DNA of 64,000 nucleotides. Source: Caenorhabditis elegans. Taxonomy: Eukaryota > Nematoda > Chromadorea > Rhabditida > Rhabditidae. The stretch spans positions 6,820,001-6,884,000 of the forward strand of contig NC_003279.8 of NCBI RefSeq assembly GCF_000002985.6, in the 5' to 3' direction. A program made the translations under genes and the position numbers. The number at the start of each line of letters is the position of its first letter. The stretch's first letter is position 1. Positions 13,320 through 25,092 of this stretch are shown here, one piece after another. The notes under the pieces were generated by a model. It saw only the letters and a list, made by a program, of their open reading frames with translations, was not told where the DNA came from and ran no database searches.

Positions 13320-14402
13320 AAAGTGATAGGCAATTTAGAAATACATATTTACTTTTATAAATGTTATGTTGAATATATTCATGAAAATGAATTTTTGAAG
13401 GATAATCAATTGGTTGTATTCGCTGATGACACAACTCCCCGTTACGTGACATGTGTTTGTGTTCTTGATTATCATACTGTAGCTGTTGCTGATAAGTTCG
13501 GAAATTTGGCAGTTGTTCGTCTTCCGGAAAGAGTTAATGAAGATGTACAGGATGATCCAACTGTATCGAAGAGTGTTTGGGATCGTGGATGGCTTAATGG
13601 AGCTTCACAAAAGGTATTTTCAAATGGTTTATTACAATTATTTTTTGAGAAATAATTTGTTTCAGGTCGAACTTGTTTCGAATTTCTTCATCGGTGACAC
13701 GATTACAAGCCTTCAGAAGACGTCATTAATGCCTGGAGCAAATGAAGCATTAGTATATACAACAATTGGTGGAGCTATTGGATGTTTGGTTTCGTTCATG
13801 TCAAAAGATGTAAGATTTTTGATGGAATTTTTTGAATATTTCATTTTATTTTCAGGAAGTCGACTTTTTCACAAATCTGGAAATGCATGTTCGCAGTGAA
13901 TATCCGCCATTGTGTGGCCGTGATCATCTTGCTTATAGAAGTTACTACGCACCATGCAAGGTTGGTTTTGTCGAGTTTAACTCTCTCAATAATTTGGCCA
14001 TTTTTTGTAAAGTTTTCAAACAAAACCGTCAATTTTCTTGATTTAAAAATATTTCTTAAATGAAATAAAAATTTATTTTCAGAGTGTAATCGATGGTGAT
14101 ATTTGCGAGCAGTTCAGCTTGATGGATACACAGAAACAGAAGGATGTTGCTGAAGAATTGGGAAAAACTGTCAGCGAGGTATGAATATTTTGTTTCAAAT
14201 TGGAATCTCGGAGATTTCTAATGGATTAGATAAGAAACAAGAAATTCCTAACGAGATTATGCAATTTCAAGACAACAGAAACATGAGAAAGTGATCAGAA
14301 AATTATTAAAACTACAAAAAATTTCCATATTATAGCCTAAATTAAATTAATTTTCAGATCTCAAAGAAGTTGGAAGACATTCGCACTCGCTACGCCTTTT
14401 AA
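13320..14402 (+). pseudogene. C-terminal fragment of splicing factor SF3B3/SAP130 (partial gene copy)
   Basis: Five exon-like blocks join in frame: 13320(?)-13613, 13666-13809, 13856-13960, 14083-14178 and 14358-14402. From NQLVVFADDT onward the ~190 residues follow the end of SF3B3/SAP130 of the U2 snRNP closely, with [45 protein letters not shown] and the terminal KKLEDIRTRYAF. Full SF3B3 is about 1,200 residues (three beta-propellers). Here only part of the last propeller and the tail exist, and the 10 kb upstream has no frame that could supply the rest. Frames and splice sites of the fragment are intact, with no stops or frameshifts. An acceptor-like TTCCAG ends at 13319, but the residues between it and the conserved part do not look like SF3B3. 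Best reading: a recent 3'-end duplicate of the full gene (teg-4 in worm, which I expect just outside this window). It could be a silent relic or a short expressed protein. Homology is sure; status is not. Confidence 0.75.
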
Positions 14403-15472
14403 CATAATTTATTTATTTTTATTTGTTGAATTTCTACATTTTTATTTCATTTTTAAATGTTTTTTCTCCTGATTCTCTCATTTGATCTTCGTTTCCTCCC
14501 GTCCCAACCTATTCCCATCCTAAAATTATAAATTGTTAAATAACTTTCTTAAAAGATTTTTTCAGGAAATCTCTCCTTTTTACCTTTCACTAATATTCTT
14601 TTACTCCTTTTTTGTTTCTCGTGCGCCGATTGTTAACAAGATCACCATGATATAATCATTGAGATAAGAGAAGAAACATAAAATATGAGACATTGTGAAT
14701 GGCGTGATGTGTAGCTGATCAGCTGTCTGGAATTCCAGATGAGGTATACGGTCGAAGTGGGTCTAGAAAAATTCGCCTTGCCAAAATTTCCGATACTAAA
14801 TTACAAAAATCATTTTCCGGGAAATAGATATCTCAGAGAAACTGCACCGGATTCTCAGCATTCGAGGATTTTGGAAAAACCAAAAGAAATTTTATTTGGA
14901 AAATTAAATGAAGTCTATTCTAGGAGATTAAAACATTAAAAAGTTTATAGAATTCTATTAGACATTAAAACCACCTGAACTTTGCAAAATTGATAAGCGA
15001 AACCTAATTGTCTACGAAATTGGCGGCGGAGGGCATTTCGAAAAAAGAACTACGATAAGAAGTGACCTTGGATGATAGAAAGTAAGAGATACATAGATCT
15101 CTAATAGATTCTTCTAGAATTTAACGAGATTTGCAAAGAAAATTTTAGTTTTAATTGTAATGAGCAAAATTATATTTCAGAACACAGTTATATTTCAGAA
15201 CATATCACTTAGAAATTTTGAAACTGTCCCGGTCGACGTCTTGCATGAAAAATTACATTATCCAAATTGAGGCGCCACATTGTAAAAAATGTGTCAAAAA
15301 TAGAAAATTAATTTTTGAATTTCCCTCGCTTTCCTCTTTCTCTGCTTTCTCTCAAGCTCTTATCATTCCTGCACATCTAACATAGAAAAGTACACAGAAG
15401 CGGAGAATGAGAGACGCAGCACATCCACGACGAAAAGTGGGCGGAGACTGATGTGGCACAGGCATTTGGGTG

Positions 15473-15482
15473 CTATAAAAGG
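15473..15482 (+). promoter_or_regulatory. Candidate TATA box
   Basis: CTATAAAAGG lies in a locally GC-rich stretch about 1 kb upstream of the ahcy-1 ATG, with TTCTAGAA-type heat-shock half-sites on both sides (about 15112 and 15579). No transcript is evident immediately downstream, so this could be a distal start for ahcy-1, an unannotated RNA, or chance. Confidence 0.25.
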
Positions 15483-16460
15483 CCGCCGTTGGGCCAGAAA
15501 TAACGCCGTAGGAATACGGGCTAGCAAAAAAAAAAGAAAGTGATTTTTCCCTTTCAGACTGAAAAGGTACTGAATCATTCTAGAACAAGAGGAAAGTGGG
15601 GGAAATCTATCATCGACGAATCCTAAAATTTAATCTGAAACGTGATATCCTTTTCTAGGTCGTACAGAATCTTCAAAGAAATCTGCGGTGGTGTGGAATT
15701 CAGGAAGGTCACTTTACCAAAGCTATCGGCCAAAGTAATCTTACATTTTACAAGGCTATCAAGATTTTATCGCCAATTCTCCATAAATAACGCTGTCTTG
15801 ACGGTTGACGAGCATCGCAGGATGCATATCTCACCTCATGTGTCAATACGTTTTTTTCTTAAATTTTCTTTAGTAATTTTCAAATAAAAATCATCGTTTC
15901 GCGGCGAGTAAGTCCAAATTTTAGGCCTTCGTGGCGGGACCCACTGAGAAAAATCACTGCGCCTTTGATCGAAACAGTAGAAATTTCGAAAAAGCTTTCT
16001 TTTTGGGAAAAGTTTTTGCAAAGTTCCTCGCTTTGTTTTATGTTTAAAAGACCGACTAGTTGTAAATTTCTTCGTCATGGTTCCAGATTTAATAGATTTT
16101 CCCACATATTAAACTCTAAAACCTAAAAAAGTTCTCGTCCACTAACTATCTTCCGTATTTTCGGGTTTACTTATTTACACATGGATTATTGTTTTTTTCC
16201 ATTTAAAAATTGATGTTTTGGCAATCCACGTAAGCCAAGGTTGTTTTTGTTTATTTTCGATTCTCTGATAAACAAAAACAACTTATAAATTGGAAAATAA
16301 CCTTCTCACAATCAGTTTTTTTTTCTTCACAAACTCTTGTTTTATCCTTTTCACAGCCGAACTTTCAAAAAAGTGTCTCATTTTTTTTCTTTATTTCCGT
16401 CTTATGGACTTCTTCGCTTCTCTTCCCTATCCGTCCTGCAGATTAAAATAAATTTCTAAT

Positions 16461-16468
16461 TATTTCAG
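16461..16468 (+). promoter_or_regulatory. Trans-splice acceptor of ahcy-1
   Basis: TATTTCAG follows a pyrimidine-rich stretch and leaves 16 bases of leader before the ATG. No matching donor lies close upstream. This is the usual layout for spliced-leader addition in this genus. Confidence 0.6.
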
Positions 16469-16484
16469 GTAAAACACATTCGCA

Positions 16485-17934
16485 ATGGCCCAGTCTAAGC
16501 CAGCTTACAAGGTCGCTGATATCAAGCTCGCCGATTTCGGACGCAAGGAGATCATCCTTGCTGAGAATGAGATGCCAGGACTTATGGCTATGCGCTCCAA
16601 GTACGGACCATCCCAGCCATTGAAGGGAGCTAGAATCGCCGGATGTCTCCACATGACCATCCAAACCGCTGTTCTCATTGAGACTCTTACTGCTCTCGGA
16701 GCTGAGGTAAATCTTGTTTTTTGAAAGAATTAGTATTAAAATAAGTTGGTTTGAAAAATCGAAACTTTTTCCAGGTCCAATGGTCTTCCTGCAACATCTT
16801 CTCCACCCAAGATCACGCTGCTGCCGCCATTGCCCAGACCGGAGTCCCAGTCTACGCCTGGAAGGGAGAGACCGACGAGGAATACGAATGGTGCATTGAG
16901 CAAACTATCGTCTTCAAGGATGGACAACCACTCAACATGATCCTTGATGATGGAGGTGATCTTACCAACTTGGTTCACGCCAAGTACCCACAATACCTCG
17001 CTGGAATCCGCGGACTTTCCGAGGAGACCACCACTGGAGTCCACAACTTGGCTAAGATGCTCGCCAAGGGAGACCTTAAGGTTCCAGCTATCAACGTCAA
17101 CGACTCTGTCACCAAGTCCAAGTTCGACAACTTGTACGGAATCCGCGAGTCTCTCCCAGACGGAATCAAGCGCGCCACTGATGTTATGCTCGCCGGAAAG
17201 GTAGCCGTTGTCGCTGGATACGGAGATGTCGGAAAGGGATCTGCTGCTTCCCTCAAGGCTTTCGGTTCCCGTGTCATTGTCACCGAGATCGATCCAATCA
17301 ATGCTCTTCAAGCCGCTATGGAAGGATACGAAGTGACCACCCTCGAGGAGGCTGCACCAAAGGCTAACATCATTGTCACCACCACTGGATGCAAGGACAT
17401 CGTTACCGGAAAGCACTTCGAGCTTCTTCCAAATGACGCTATCGTCTGCAACGTTGGTCACTTCGATTGCGAGATTGACGTCAAATGGCTCAACACCAAT
17501 GCCACCAAGAAGGACACCATCAAGCCACAGGTAAGAAAATGTTCAGAATTAGGATGAATTCACAATCATCGATAGAAGTTTGAACCAACTTTTTTCAGGT
17601 TGACCGTTACACCCTCAAGAACGGACGTCACGTCATCCTCCTTGCCGAAGGACGTCTTGTCAACCTTGGATGTGCCACCGGACATCCATCTTTCGTCATG
17701 TCCAACTCCTTCACCAACCAAGTTCTCGCTCAAGTTGAGCTCTGGACCAAGTTCGGAACTCCACAAGAATACAAGCTCGGACTCTACGTTCTTCCAAAAA
17801 CCCTTGACGAGGAGGTCGCTTATCTTCACTTGGCTCAATTGGGAGTTAAGCTTACTAAGCTTTCCGACGAGCAAGCTTCATACCTTGGAGTTCCAGTTGC
17901 CGGACCATACAAGCCAGACCACTACAGATATTAA
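16485..17934 (+). CDS. ahcy-1: S-adenosylhomocysteinase
   Basis: Exons 16485-16706, 16775-17530 and 17599-17934 give 437 aa, the usual size for the eukaryotic enzyme. It reversibly splits S-adenosylhomocysteine into adenosine and homocysteine in the cytosol, which relieves product inhibition of SAM-dependent methyltransferases in the methionine cycle. Visible signatures: the substrate-domain stretch [15 protein letters not shown], the Rossmann NAD-binding loop GYGDVGKG at residues 222-229, and the invariant C-terminal KPDHYRY whose Lys/Tyr reach into the partner subunit's cofactor site. Codon use is strongly biased (GGA, CCA, AAG, CTC, ATC), unlike the neighbours, which fits a highly expressed housekeeping gene. 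dpf-3 follows on the same strand after ~510 bases. That spacing is longer than typical worm operons, so I make no operon claim. Confidence 0.97.
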
Positions 17935-18446
17935 TTTTGTTGGTTCTACCCCATACGGATATTTTTTTAACTGTTTTAAATTGTATTGCCCTCAAACTTC
18001 ATATGATCTTGAACTGGTTGTATTGTTCCCCATCTACCCGCTTTTCCCCCAAATACATAATCGCCTGATTTAGTCGTTTTTCTTCAACTCGTTGATTTGG
18101 TTCTGTTGTTTGTCTTTTGGACATAAATGTTTTATGGAGTAACTTTGACGATTGTTTGAGAAATTATTCTGAAAACGTTTGATTAGGCGTGAGTTTATCG
18201 AATTTTCAGATCTACGCCCGGGAAATTTCAAGCAGGGAAAAACAAATTTTAAATTTGTCGGGGTGAAGGGCGCTCTATTGATAAATAAGTTCTTTATTTC
18301 TCTCAACGCTTCACTCATTTCGTGTTTCACTTTTTATATTTACAGAAATTCCCATGATGTTCAATTTTTATCAGTTTCTCTATAACCTGCAAAATGTTTC
18401 CCCATTTATTGATTTTTCAGTACTAAAACAACTTACCCACACGAAA
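17935..18446. other. ahcy-1 3' UTR and dpf-3 upstream region
   Basis: T-rich 3' UTR of ahcy-1, then ~400 bases with no coding signal. It ends in a strong acceptor GATTTTTCAG (18411-18420), 26 bases before the dpf-3 ATG, a likely trans-splice site. Confidence 0.55.
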
Positions 18447-21400
18447 ATGAGGGAAAATGAGCCGGCAAGATTTGAGACTCGTTCATTCAGTCAATTAATA
18501 GATCATGCAAGAAGTTGGAAGACGGAGGTTCGAAAAATGATTTAAAAAATATTATTTCGATAAACTGATTCAGGTGCGCGGCATGACAACACAAGGATTC
18601 ACAAAAATTAGCCTCATGCGTGCAGAAAAAGATCGTCTCAACATGTAAGTCAATTACTTTTGAAGAAACGTTTGCTTTAAAATTCATAACAGAAGAAGAA
18701 ACGAGTTTTAATCTTTCCTGAAAGTTTAGAGAATATTTTTTTGCTGAACTTGTTTTTGTAATGTTTCTTCAATAATCGAATAATTTGATTCTTCATTATA
18801 AAAACATGTTCAGGTATGCAATATCTTCAGTACCTGGTACAAATACACAGTCGATCTTTTCCGTGACAATTCCCTTGGAACTCGTTGAGAAAGCTCAAGT
18901 GGCCGATCGTAAATTTGAGTTGAAGCTGAAATCGGGGTACAATGTAGATTCATACATCCGGTAAGAATCTGAAAATTGACTATTCTTGTTAATCCGCGTT
19001 GAGCATGTCTTGCAGGAAAACTCCACCGTCCGCAGAGTTTACGTTGCAATGTGAGCGGCAAAGATCACAAGTTGTCACTGGAATATCAGATTATGAGATA
19101 AGAAATGGAAAGATGATTTTGATGGCTGGCGATCAATTGTTCCGGTAAGTGATACTTGACTGGTCAGAATATGAAAATGGTGAATTTTTCTGACTTTAAC
19201 TCATTATATTTTAGATATAATCCACTCAATGAAGCACTCGCAGCGATTCCGATAGCAGTGCCGGATGATCAATCATCAACAGAACCAATGGATATTTCTG
19301 AAGGTTCAATCACATCAGGAACCAAAGGATGCTCTAACGAAGCTCCACAGTCTTCAACTGTTCCACCTGTGACAAGAATTCCCATAAAGAAGCCAACTAC
19401 TTCAACTGAGAAACCAGCAACAGCACCTCCTACTAATAACTTTGTCTCTTCTGCAAAAGTTTGTCCAGCTGACAGTTCTCTCCTGGCATATGTTCTAAAC
19501 AAGCAGGTTATACTGCTCATGGATATATATTCGTTAAATATTAATGTTTTTCAGGTATACATTGAGAAAAACGGTAAAATTATCCATAGGACATCATCAA
19601 ATTCAAAGCACATCACAAATGGCGTACCGTCTTACATTGTTCAGGAAGAATTGGAAAGATTCGAAGGAATTTGGTGGAGTGAATCTAAGACTAGGTAAAT
19701 AATTAGCGAGAGACGAAAGAAAAATTTTCTATATTTAATTTGTTCCTTCTTCGAAGATATCCTTTCAAAAAATTTTTCGAACAATAAATTCTCTAGTTTC
19801 AGACTCCTATACGAACACGTAAATGAGGAAAAAGTCGCTGAATCTCAATTTGGTGTCAACGGAGATCCGCCTGTGGCACCAATGAAGTACCCGAGAGCTG
19901 GGACAAAGAATGCCTACAGTACACTCCGAATGGTTATTTTGGAAAATGGAAAGGCTTATGATGTTCCACTCAAGGATGAGGTTATCTATAAACATTGTCC
20001 ATTTTATGAATACATAACACGTGCGGGATTCTTTTCCGATGGAACTACGTAAGTATTTGAGCTTTGTTAGAACATATTTTTCATGTATAAATTCTTTGTT
20101 AATCGAGAATTTCCAGAGTTTGGGTTCAAGTGATGTCTCGTGATCAAGCTCAATGCTCTCTTCTTCTTATTCCTTACACAGATTTCTTGTTACCAGAAGA
20201 ACTTGGGGGGTCAATAAAAGAAGATAGTAAGTTTGAAATGCCTTGAATTCCTCACTAAACCCAATTTTAAATCACCAAGATTTACAACTGAGCACTGATT
20301 TGAATATGGGCGTTTGGGACGACAAGTCGCACGAAGAAACAATGGAAAAGTAATTTAAGAATGATCTCCGACTCTTAAATTGTAAAAATTACAGACCGCC
20401 ACGTGGAAAACTGAGGGGAACTGTACAAATTCATAAGGCTCGCAATGATTATTGGATTAATGTAAGTTTTGAAGAGTTTTTACGTTTTAAAACTGATAAT
20501 TTCAGACTCATAATGCTATTTATCCATTGAAAATCACTGATGAAGAACATCCAATGTACGAGTTCATTTATTGTTTGGAAAAGCCCAATGGAAGTTGTCT
20601 TGCACTTATCTCTGCCGAACTTGATCAAAAGTAAGAATTTTGGTGTTTAGAAATCGGAAAAGATCTCATCTTTCATCTCAATATGTTACAGCGGATATTG
20701 CCGTCATACCGAAGAAAAGCTTCTGATGGCTGAAAACTTTTCGATTAACAAATCAATGGGGATTGTTGTTGATGAAGTGAGAGAACTGGTATATTACGTT
20801 GCAAACGAATCTCATCCAACTGAATGGAATATGTTAGTTTTTATTTAGTGACTTCTTAAAGGGGCATGGCTTTATACAGATGGGTCTCGGAACGCAAAAA
20901 TTTGTATGGCAGTATTTGTCTATTCTGCGGCTGCTTTCTCGTTTATTTTCCAGTTTCCAGTGAAATTAAGCCGGTAAAACAATTTTTAACGACAAAATTC
21001 GCTATAAACTAAGGAATTGTATAGAATAATGGAAAATAAACGCGGAAATTACCTAAAAAACACTGCTACTATAAACTTTTTTGCGTGCGGAGACCCATCT
21101 GAATAAATCCGTGCGTCTTCGTGAAGACATATCAAAATCTCGTGAAATTACAATAATTTATTGCAGATGTGTCTCCCACTATCGTACTGGCCAACATGCA
21201 CAACTCACTGAAAGTGGAATATGCTTCAAATCTGAGCGAGCAAACGGAAAACTTGCACTGGATTTGGATCATGGATTTGCGTGTTATATGACAAGTGTCG
21301 GATCACCAGCTGAATGCAGATTCTATTCTTTCCGATGGAAAGAGAATGAGGTGTTGCCATCAACTGTTTATGCTGCTAATGTAAGTAAAAAACAAACATT

Positions 21401-23100
21401 TGGTAATTATTAATTATTTTATTTTCAGATAACCGTCTCCGGACATCCAGGACAACCGGATTTGCATTTTGATTCACCGGAGATGATTGAATTTCAATCG
21501 AAGTACGTGTTATTTTCACATTTTATTTACGAAGATAGAAGTAGAATTAATATAAACATTGTGGATTAGAACCAGGACTGGGCGGCAATTCAACAGAATG
21601 ACCTACAGAAAACCACTTGGTTTATCTGAAAATGAAACTCCTTGCATCTGAAGCGCTGAAGAAAATGCTCAAAAATAGCTTGAAAGTTGCCGATTATCGA
21701 ATTATCGAGTTTTGTTTTTCGGCATCGGCAACTTTCAGGAATGTTTTGAGCCCGTTCTCCAATGTTTCAGGTAAAAATAAGGTAATTTTCAGAATTGCTT
21801 AACTTATAAAAGTGAGAACTAGAGCAATTTTATGGAATTGCCAAAAACAAATTGCCGCCCACAACTATAGTTAGAACAATGTTATTGAAATTTAATTTGC
21901 CTAAATTCAATTGAGCATTCAGACAAATTATAAATGACTTCATTCATTTATGTGATTATTTCAGAAAAACAGGTCTAATGCACTATGCGATGATTCTCCG
22001 TCCAAGCAACTTTGATCCATACAAAAAATATCCAGTATTTCATTACGTTTATGGAGGACCTGGTATACAAATAGTTCATAACGATTTTTCGTAAGTCCTC
22101 ATTTTGACTCTTCATAAAAATATTTAAATATACTTTTCAGTTGGATTCAGTACATACGATTCTGCCGCCTTGGATATGTCGTCGTTTTCATTGATAATCG
22201 CGGTTCGGCGCATCGTGGAATAGAGTTTGAGCGTCATATACACAAGAAAATGGTAGGAAGATTTTTGTATTATTTTGTAAATATAGTGAATTTACAGGGA
22301 ACTGTTGAAGTGGAAGATCAAGTGGAAGGACTCCAGATGCTTGCTGAACGAACTGGTGGTTTTATGGATATGAGTCGTGTGGTTGTTCATGGATGGAGTT
22401 ATGGTGGATATATGGCTCTTCAAATGATTGCTAAACATCCTAATGTAATTTATTTTATTCAAAAAATAATCATGTTTAAAATCCCTTTTATAATTTAGAT
22501 TTATCGTGCTGCTATTGCCGGTGGAGCTGTCTCAGATTGGCGTCTCTATGATACTGCCTACACTGAACGATATATGGGATATCCACTCGAAGAACATGTT
22601 TATGGTGCGAGCTCGATAACTGGATTAGTTGAAAAACTGCCCGACGAGTATGTTTCAAAATCGTTAAAGTTTAATTGAATATATCAATTATTTCAGACCA
22701 AATCGTTTAATGTTGGTTCATGGATTGATGGATGAGAATGTTCATTTTGCACATTTAACACATCTTGTTGATGAGTGTATTAAAAAAGGAAAATGGCATG
22801 AGTTGGTGGTAAGTGTCGAAAATTTTAATTTCGAAGTGTCAATTATACGAAAGTTTTAGCTGAGGGATAATTTGAAGTGTTTCCTTTTTCAATAGTATAT
22901 TTTTCATTTAAAAATAGTATTTCGATTTGAAATCACATTATAATTTAAAAAAAAACTTTCAGATCTTCCCAAATGAGCGTCATGGTGTTCGTAACAACGA
23001 TGCAAGTATTTATCTGGATGCCCGTATGATGTATTTCGCTCAACAAGCTATTCAAGGTTTTGGACCAACCACTGCCGCTCCAAGACAAGGCCCGCTTTGA
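18447..23100 (+). CDS. dpf-3: Dipeptidyl peptidase, DPP8/9-like (S9B prolyl oligopeptidase family)
   Basis: Twenty exons: 18447-18527, 18574-18644, 18814-18960, 19016-19144, 19215-19506, 19555-19694, 19803-20048, 20117-20226, 20280-20349, 20395-20461, 20506-20630, 20692-20832, 21167-21380, 21429-21502, 21965-22090, 22141-22252, 22298-22444, 22499-22647, 22697-22808 and 22963-23100. They join in frame to 896 aa. The N-terminal two thirds form the beta-propeller. The double-Glu motif that holds the substrate N-terminus is E271-E272 in [10 protein letters not shown]. The C-terminal alpha/beta hydrolase carries Ser749 in GWSYGG, Asp826 in HGLMDENV and His858 in ERHG. No signal peptide or membrane anchor is seen, which favours the cytosolic DPP8/9 type over DPP4. 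The family removes Xaa-Pro/Ala dipeptides from N-termini. I recall worm dpf-3 acting in germline Argonaute processing. The weakest splice site is the first donor (GAG|GTTCG). Introns 12 and 14 hold palindromic repeats. Confidence 0.93.
20877..21101. mobile_element. Palindromic MITE-like element in dpf-3 intron 12
   Basis: Inverted terminal arms about 35 bases long: AGATGGGTCTCGGAACGCAA at the left end matches, in reverse complement, the right end near 21101 (GCGTGCGGAGACCCATCT) with few mismatches. The ~225 bp element fills most of the 334-bp intron. It has no coding capacity, so it would be non-autonomous. The GGGTCTCG terminus recurs in a shorter palindrome at 58076-58143. Confidence 0.7.
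21575..21862. mobile_element. Nested palindromic repeat in dpf-3 intron 14
   Basis: Outer arms: CTGGGCGGCAATT near 21578-21590 against AATTGCCGCCCA near 21850-21861. Inside lies a second hairpin, TGAAAGTTGCCGAT (21681-21694) against ATCGGCAACTTTCA (21724-21737). This palindrome-within-palindrome is typical of worm fold-back repeats. The apparent 61-codon frame through it is not a gene. Confidence 0.7.
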
Positions 23101-23462
23101 TGCTAGATTATTAAAATTTTATAAATATTTTAACTGTTTTACTTATTTAATATTATAACTCCTAACTTTTAAGTATTCCCCATTTATCTTTTTTTATCCC
23201 CGTTATGTCTATTACGCCTCGAAAATCTTAATTATTTCTCTGTGTATCGAGTTATGTATTTAATTCGAATTTTTGTACTGCGCGCTGTGCGCTTGCATGT
23301 CTTTTAAGATTTGGTGTCAAAAATGAAGGGTTTTCCACATGAACTGATTCACATCAACAAAGGGCCGCCCGGTTTTTAGGATTCGGGCGGGGGAAGATGA
23401 CCTAGATCTGAAGAAGGCACAGCGTTATTATTAATGCATTGGCATATGAATAATAATAATAT

Positions 23463-23505
23463 CTTATCTTATCAGGAAACCGGATCACCTGATGAGACGG
23501 ATAAG
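23463..23505 (+). promoter_or_regulatory. Cluster of GATA-factor sites
   Basis: Two back-to-back CTTATC elements (23463-23473, i.e. GATAAG on the minus strand) and one GATAAG at 23500-23505, within 160 bases of the collagen ATG. Hypodermal GATA factors (ELT-1, ELT-3 and relatives) bind WGATAR and drive many cuticle collagens, so this is a plausible epidermal control element. Binding itself is inferred. Confidence 0.5.
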
Positions 23506-23565
23506 AGGGCAAGGACCTTTCGGAAAGGGATACTGTAGAATAGGCTCCGCCCATTCCGCTGGGGA

Positions 23566-23574
23566 CATAAAAGG
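23566..23574 (+). promoter_or_regulatory. TATA-like box of the collagen gene
   Basis: CATAAAAGG sits about 50 bases before the ATG. Highly expressed, stage-regulated worm collagens often keep a TATA element close to a short leader. Confidence 0.5.
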
Positions 23575-23622
23575 ACATGGAGGTCCACGGGAAAGAGTAA
23601 GATTCCTTTTTCTTCAATCAAA

Positions 23623-25092
23623 ATGGACGGAAAGGATCAACATTGGTGAGTTTATAATGAAATAATTATCGATACCCCCTTTTTATTGTTAATTTTAGTG
23701 AATTTTCAAAAAATTCAAAATTTTAAATTAAAAAAAAATTTATATGAATATTTTTTAAAACATTTTTTCCTATTGTAAATTCGAAAATATTACATTTATT
23801 ATAGGATTTCTAGAAAAATCAGGATTACTAAGAGCATGAAAAAAGTAATTTATTCCCTGCTTCTTTCTGATTTTGAACCCGTAGGTGAACCCACGAGCAT
23901 TTCTTTTCAGCTACCGTATCCGTGATTACTGTAGATTCAAAAATATTAAAATTCACGAAATCCGCATAAATACAGTCACGGGAAAACAGGACCTTTTTCA
24001 CTCGAAGAAATTTTATTTTAAAACATGAAAATGATAATTTCAGCCACGCTCGTCGTATTGCCATCGCAGCAATTATTGTCTCAACATGTGCTGTTGTGAG
24101 CTCATTGGTTGCTCTTCCAATGATCTACAATATGGTTATCAGTATTCAAAGTGAAATCTCTCAGGAAACTGGTTTCTGTATGGTTAGTCAATTATTTTAT
24201 TTTTTATAAAATCATTTATTTTTATAATTATAGATGCGTTCCCGTGACATGCTTGTTAACATGTATTCAACTGCTGGAAAGAGTGGATATCGTGCAAAGC
24301 GTGCTTGGCAATTCGGATCATGGGTTCAAGATTCTGGAGTCGGAGGTGGAGCCGGTGGATACGGTAGTGGACCAGCTGATAGTGGATATGGTGCACAAGG
24401 AACCAACAATGGATATGGACCAGTTGTTAATGCTGAACCAGAACCACAATGTTGTACATGCCAACAAGGAAAGGCTGGACCACCAGGACCACCAGGAGAT
24501 GATGGAAAGGACGGAAATGATGGATCAGCTGGAAATGATGCTAAGAATGGAAAGGATGGAGGTGTTGGACCATCTGATGGACTTCAATCTGAACCATGCA
24601 TGATCTGCCCACCAGGTGCACAAGGACTTGGAGGTGCTCCAGGAGCCAAGGGACCACAAGGACCACGTGGATCACCAGGACTTTCCGGTGTTGATGGAAG
24701 ACGTGGAGAGCCAGGTATGTCTGGACCAGCTGGAACTCAAGGAGAACCAGGACCACAAGGACCACCAGGAAAGAAGGGAGATGATGGAAGAGTTATTAAT
24801 GTAAGTTTTATAGTGTTGATGAGCTTTAACTGCAGCACAGGAAATATTTCAGGTCAATGGACCACCAGGAGCCGGAGGAGCCCCAGGACCACAAGGACGC
24901 AAGGGAGAACGTGGACCAAAGGGAGTTCCAGGATCAGTTCATCCAGGAGTTCAAGGACCAACTGGAGATCAAGGAAGAAAAGGAAGAGCTGGAAGAAAGG
25001 GAGAAACTGGAGGACAAGGACCAATTGGATCAAAGGGACCAAATGGAGATTGCTTCCATTGCCCAACTCCAAGAACTCCACCAGGCTATTAA
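23623..25092 (+). CDS. dpy-14: Cuticle collagen
   Basis: Exons 23623-23645, 24044-24182, 24234-24800 and 24853-25092 give 322 aa. The layout is that of a nematode cuticle collagen: a short N-terminus, one hydrophobic anchor at about residues 13-40, a subtilisin/furin-type cleavage site RAKR at 74-77, a Gly-rich spacer, a CCTC cysteine pair, interrupted Gly-X-Y blocks full of GPPGPPG, a second cysteine cluster CMICPP between blocks, and a C-terminal CFHCP knot. Such collagens are secreted by hypodermis, trimerise, and are cross-linked into the cuticle. Codon bias (GGA, CCA) is very strong. I assign dpy-14 from memory of this locus (H27M09.4). The collagen call is certain, the name less so. Antisense frames here are shadows of the repeat. 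Confidence 0.9.

Larger units (their letters stand above)
14403..16484. other. Intergenic region upstream of ahcy-1
   Basis: No coding exon seen. It holds a TATA-like element near 15473, heat-shock-element-like TTCTAGAA cores near 15112 and 15579, and a dispersed-repeat motif GTGGCGGGACCCAC at 15931-15944. The last ~300 bases are pyrimidine-rich, as expected before a trans-splice site. Confidence 0.5.
23101..23622. other. dpf-3 3' flank and collagen gene promoter
   Basis: First ~200 bases are T/A-rich 3' UTR of dpf-3. The rest is a compact promoter for the collagen gene, with GATA sites and a TATA-like box listed separately. Confidence 0.6.

Noticed and set aside
16736-17461. 241-codon minus-strand frame opposite ahcy-1
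   Set aside because: Shadow of a codon-biased coding exon. The plus strand is the recognised enzyme.
24541-25081. Minus-strand frames opposite the collagen
   Set aside because: Antisense of Gly-X-Y repeats, so the frame stays open by composition.
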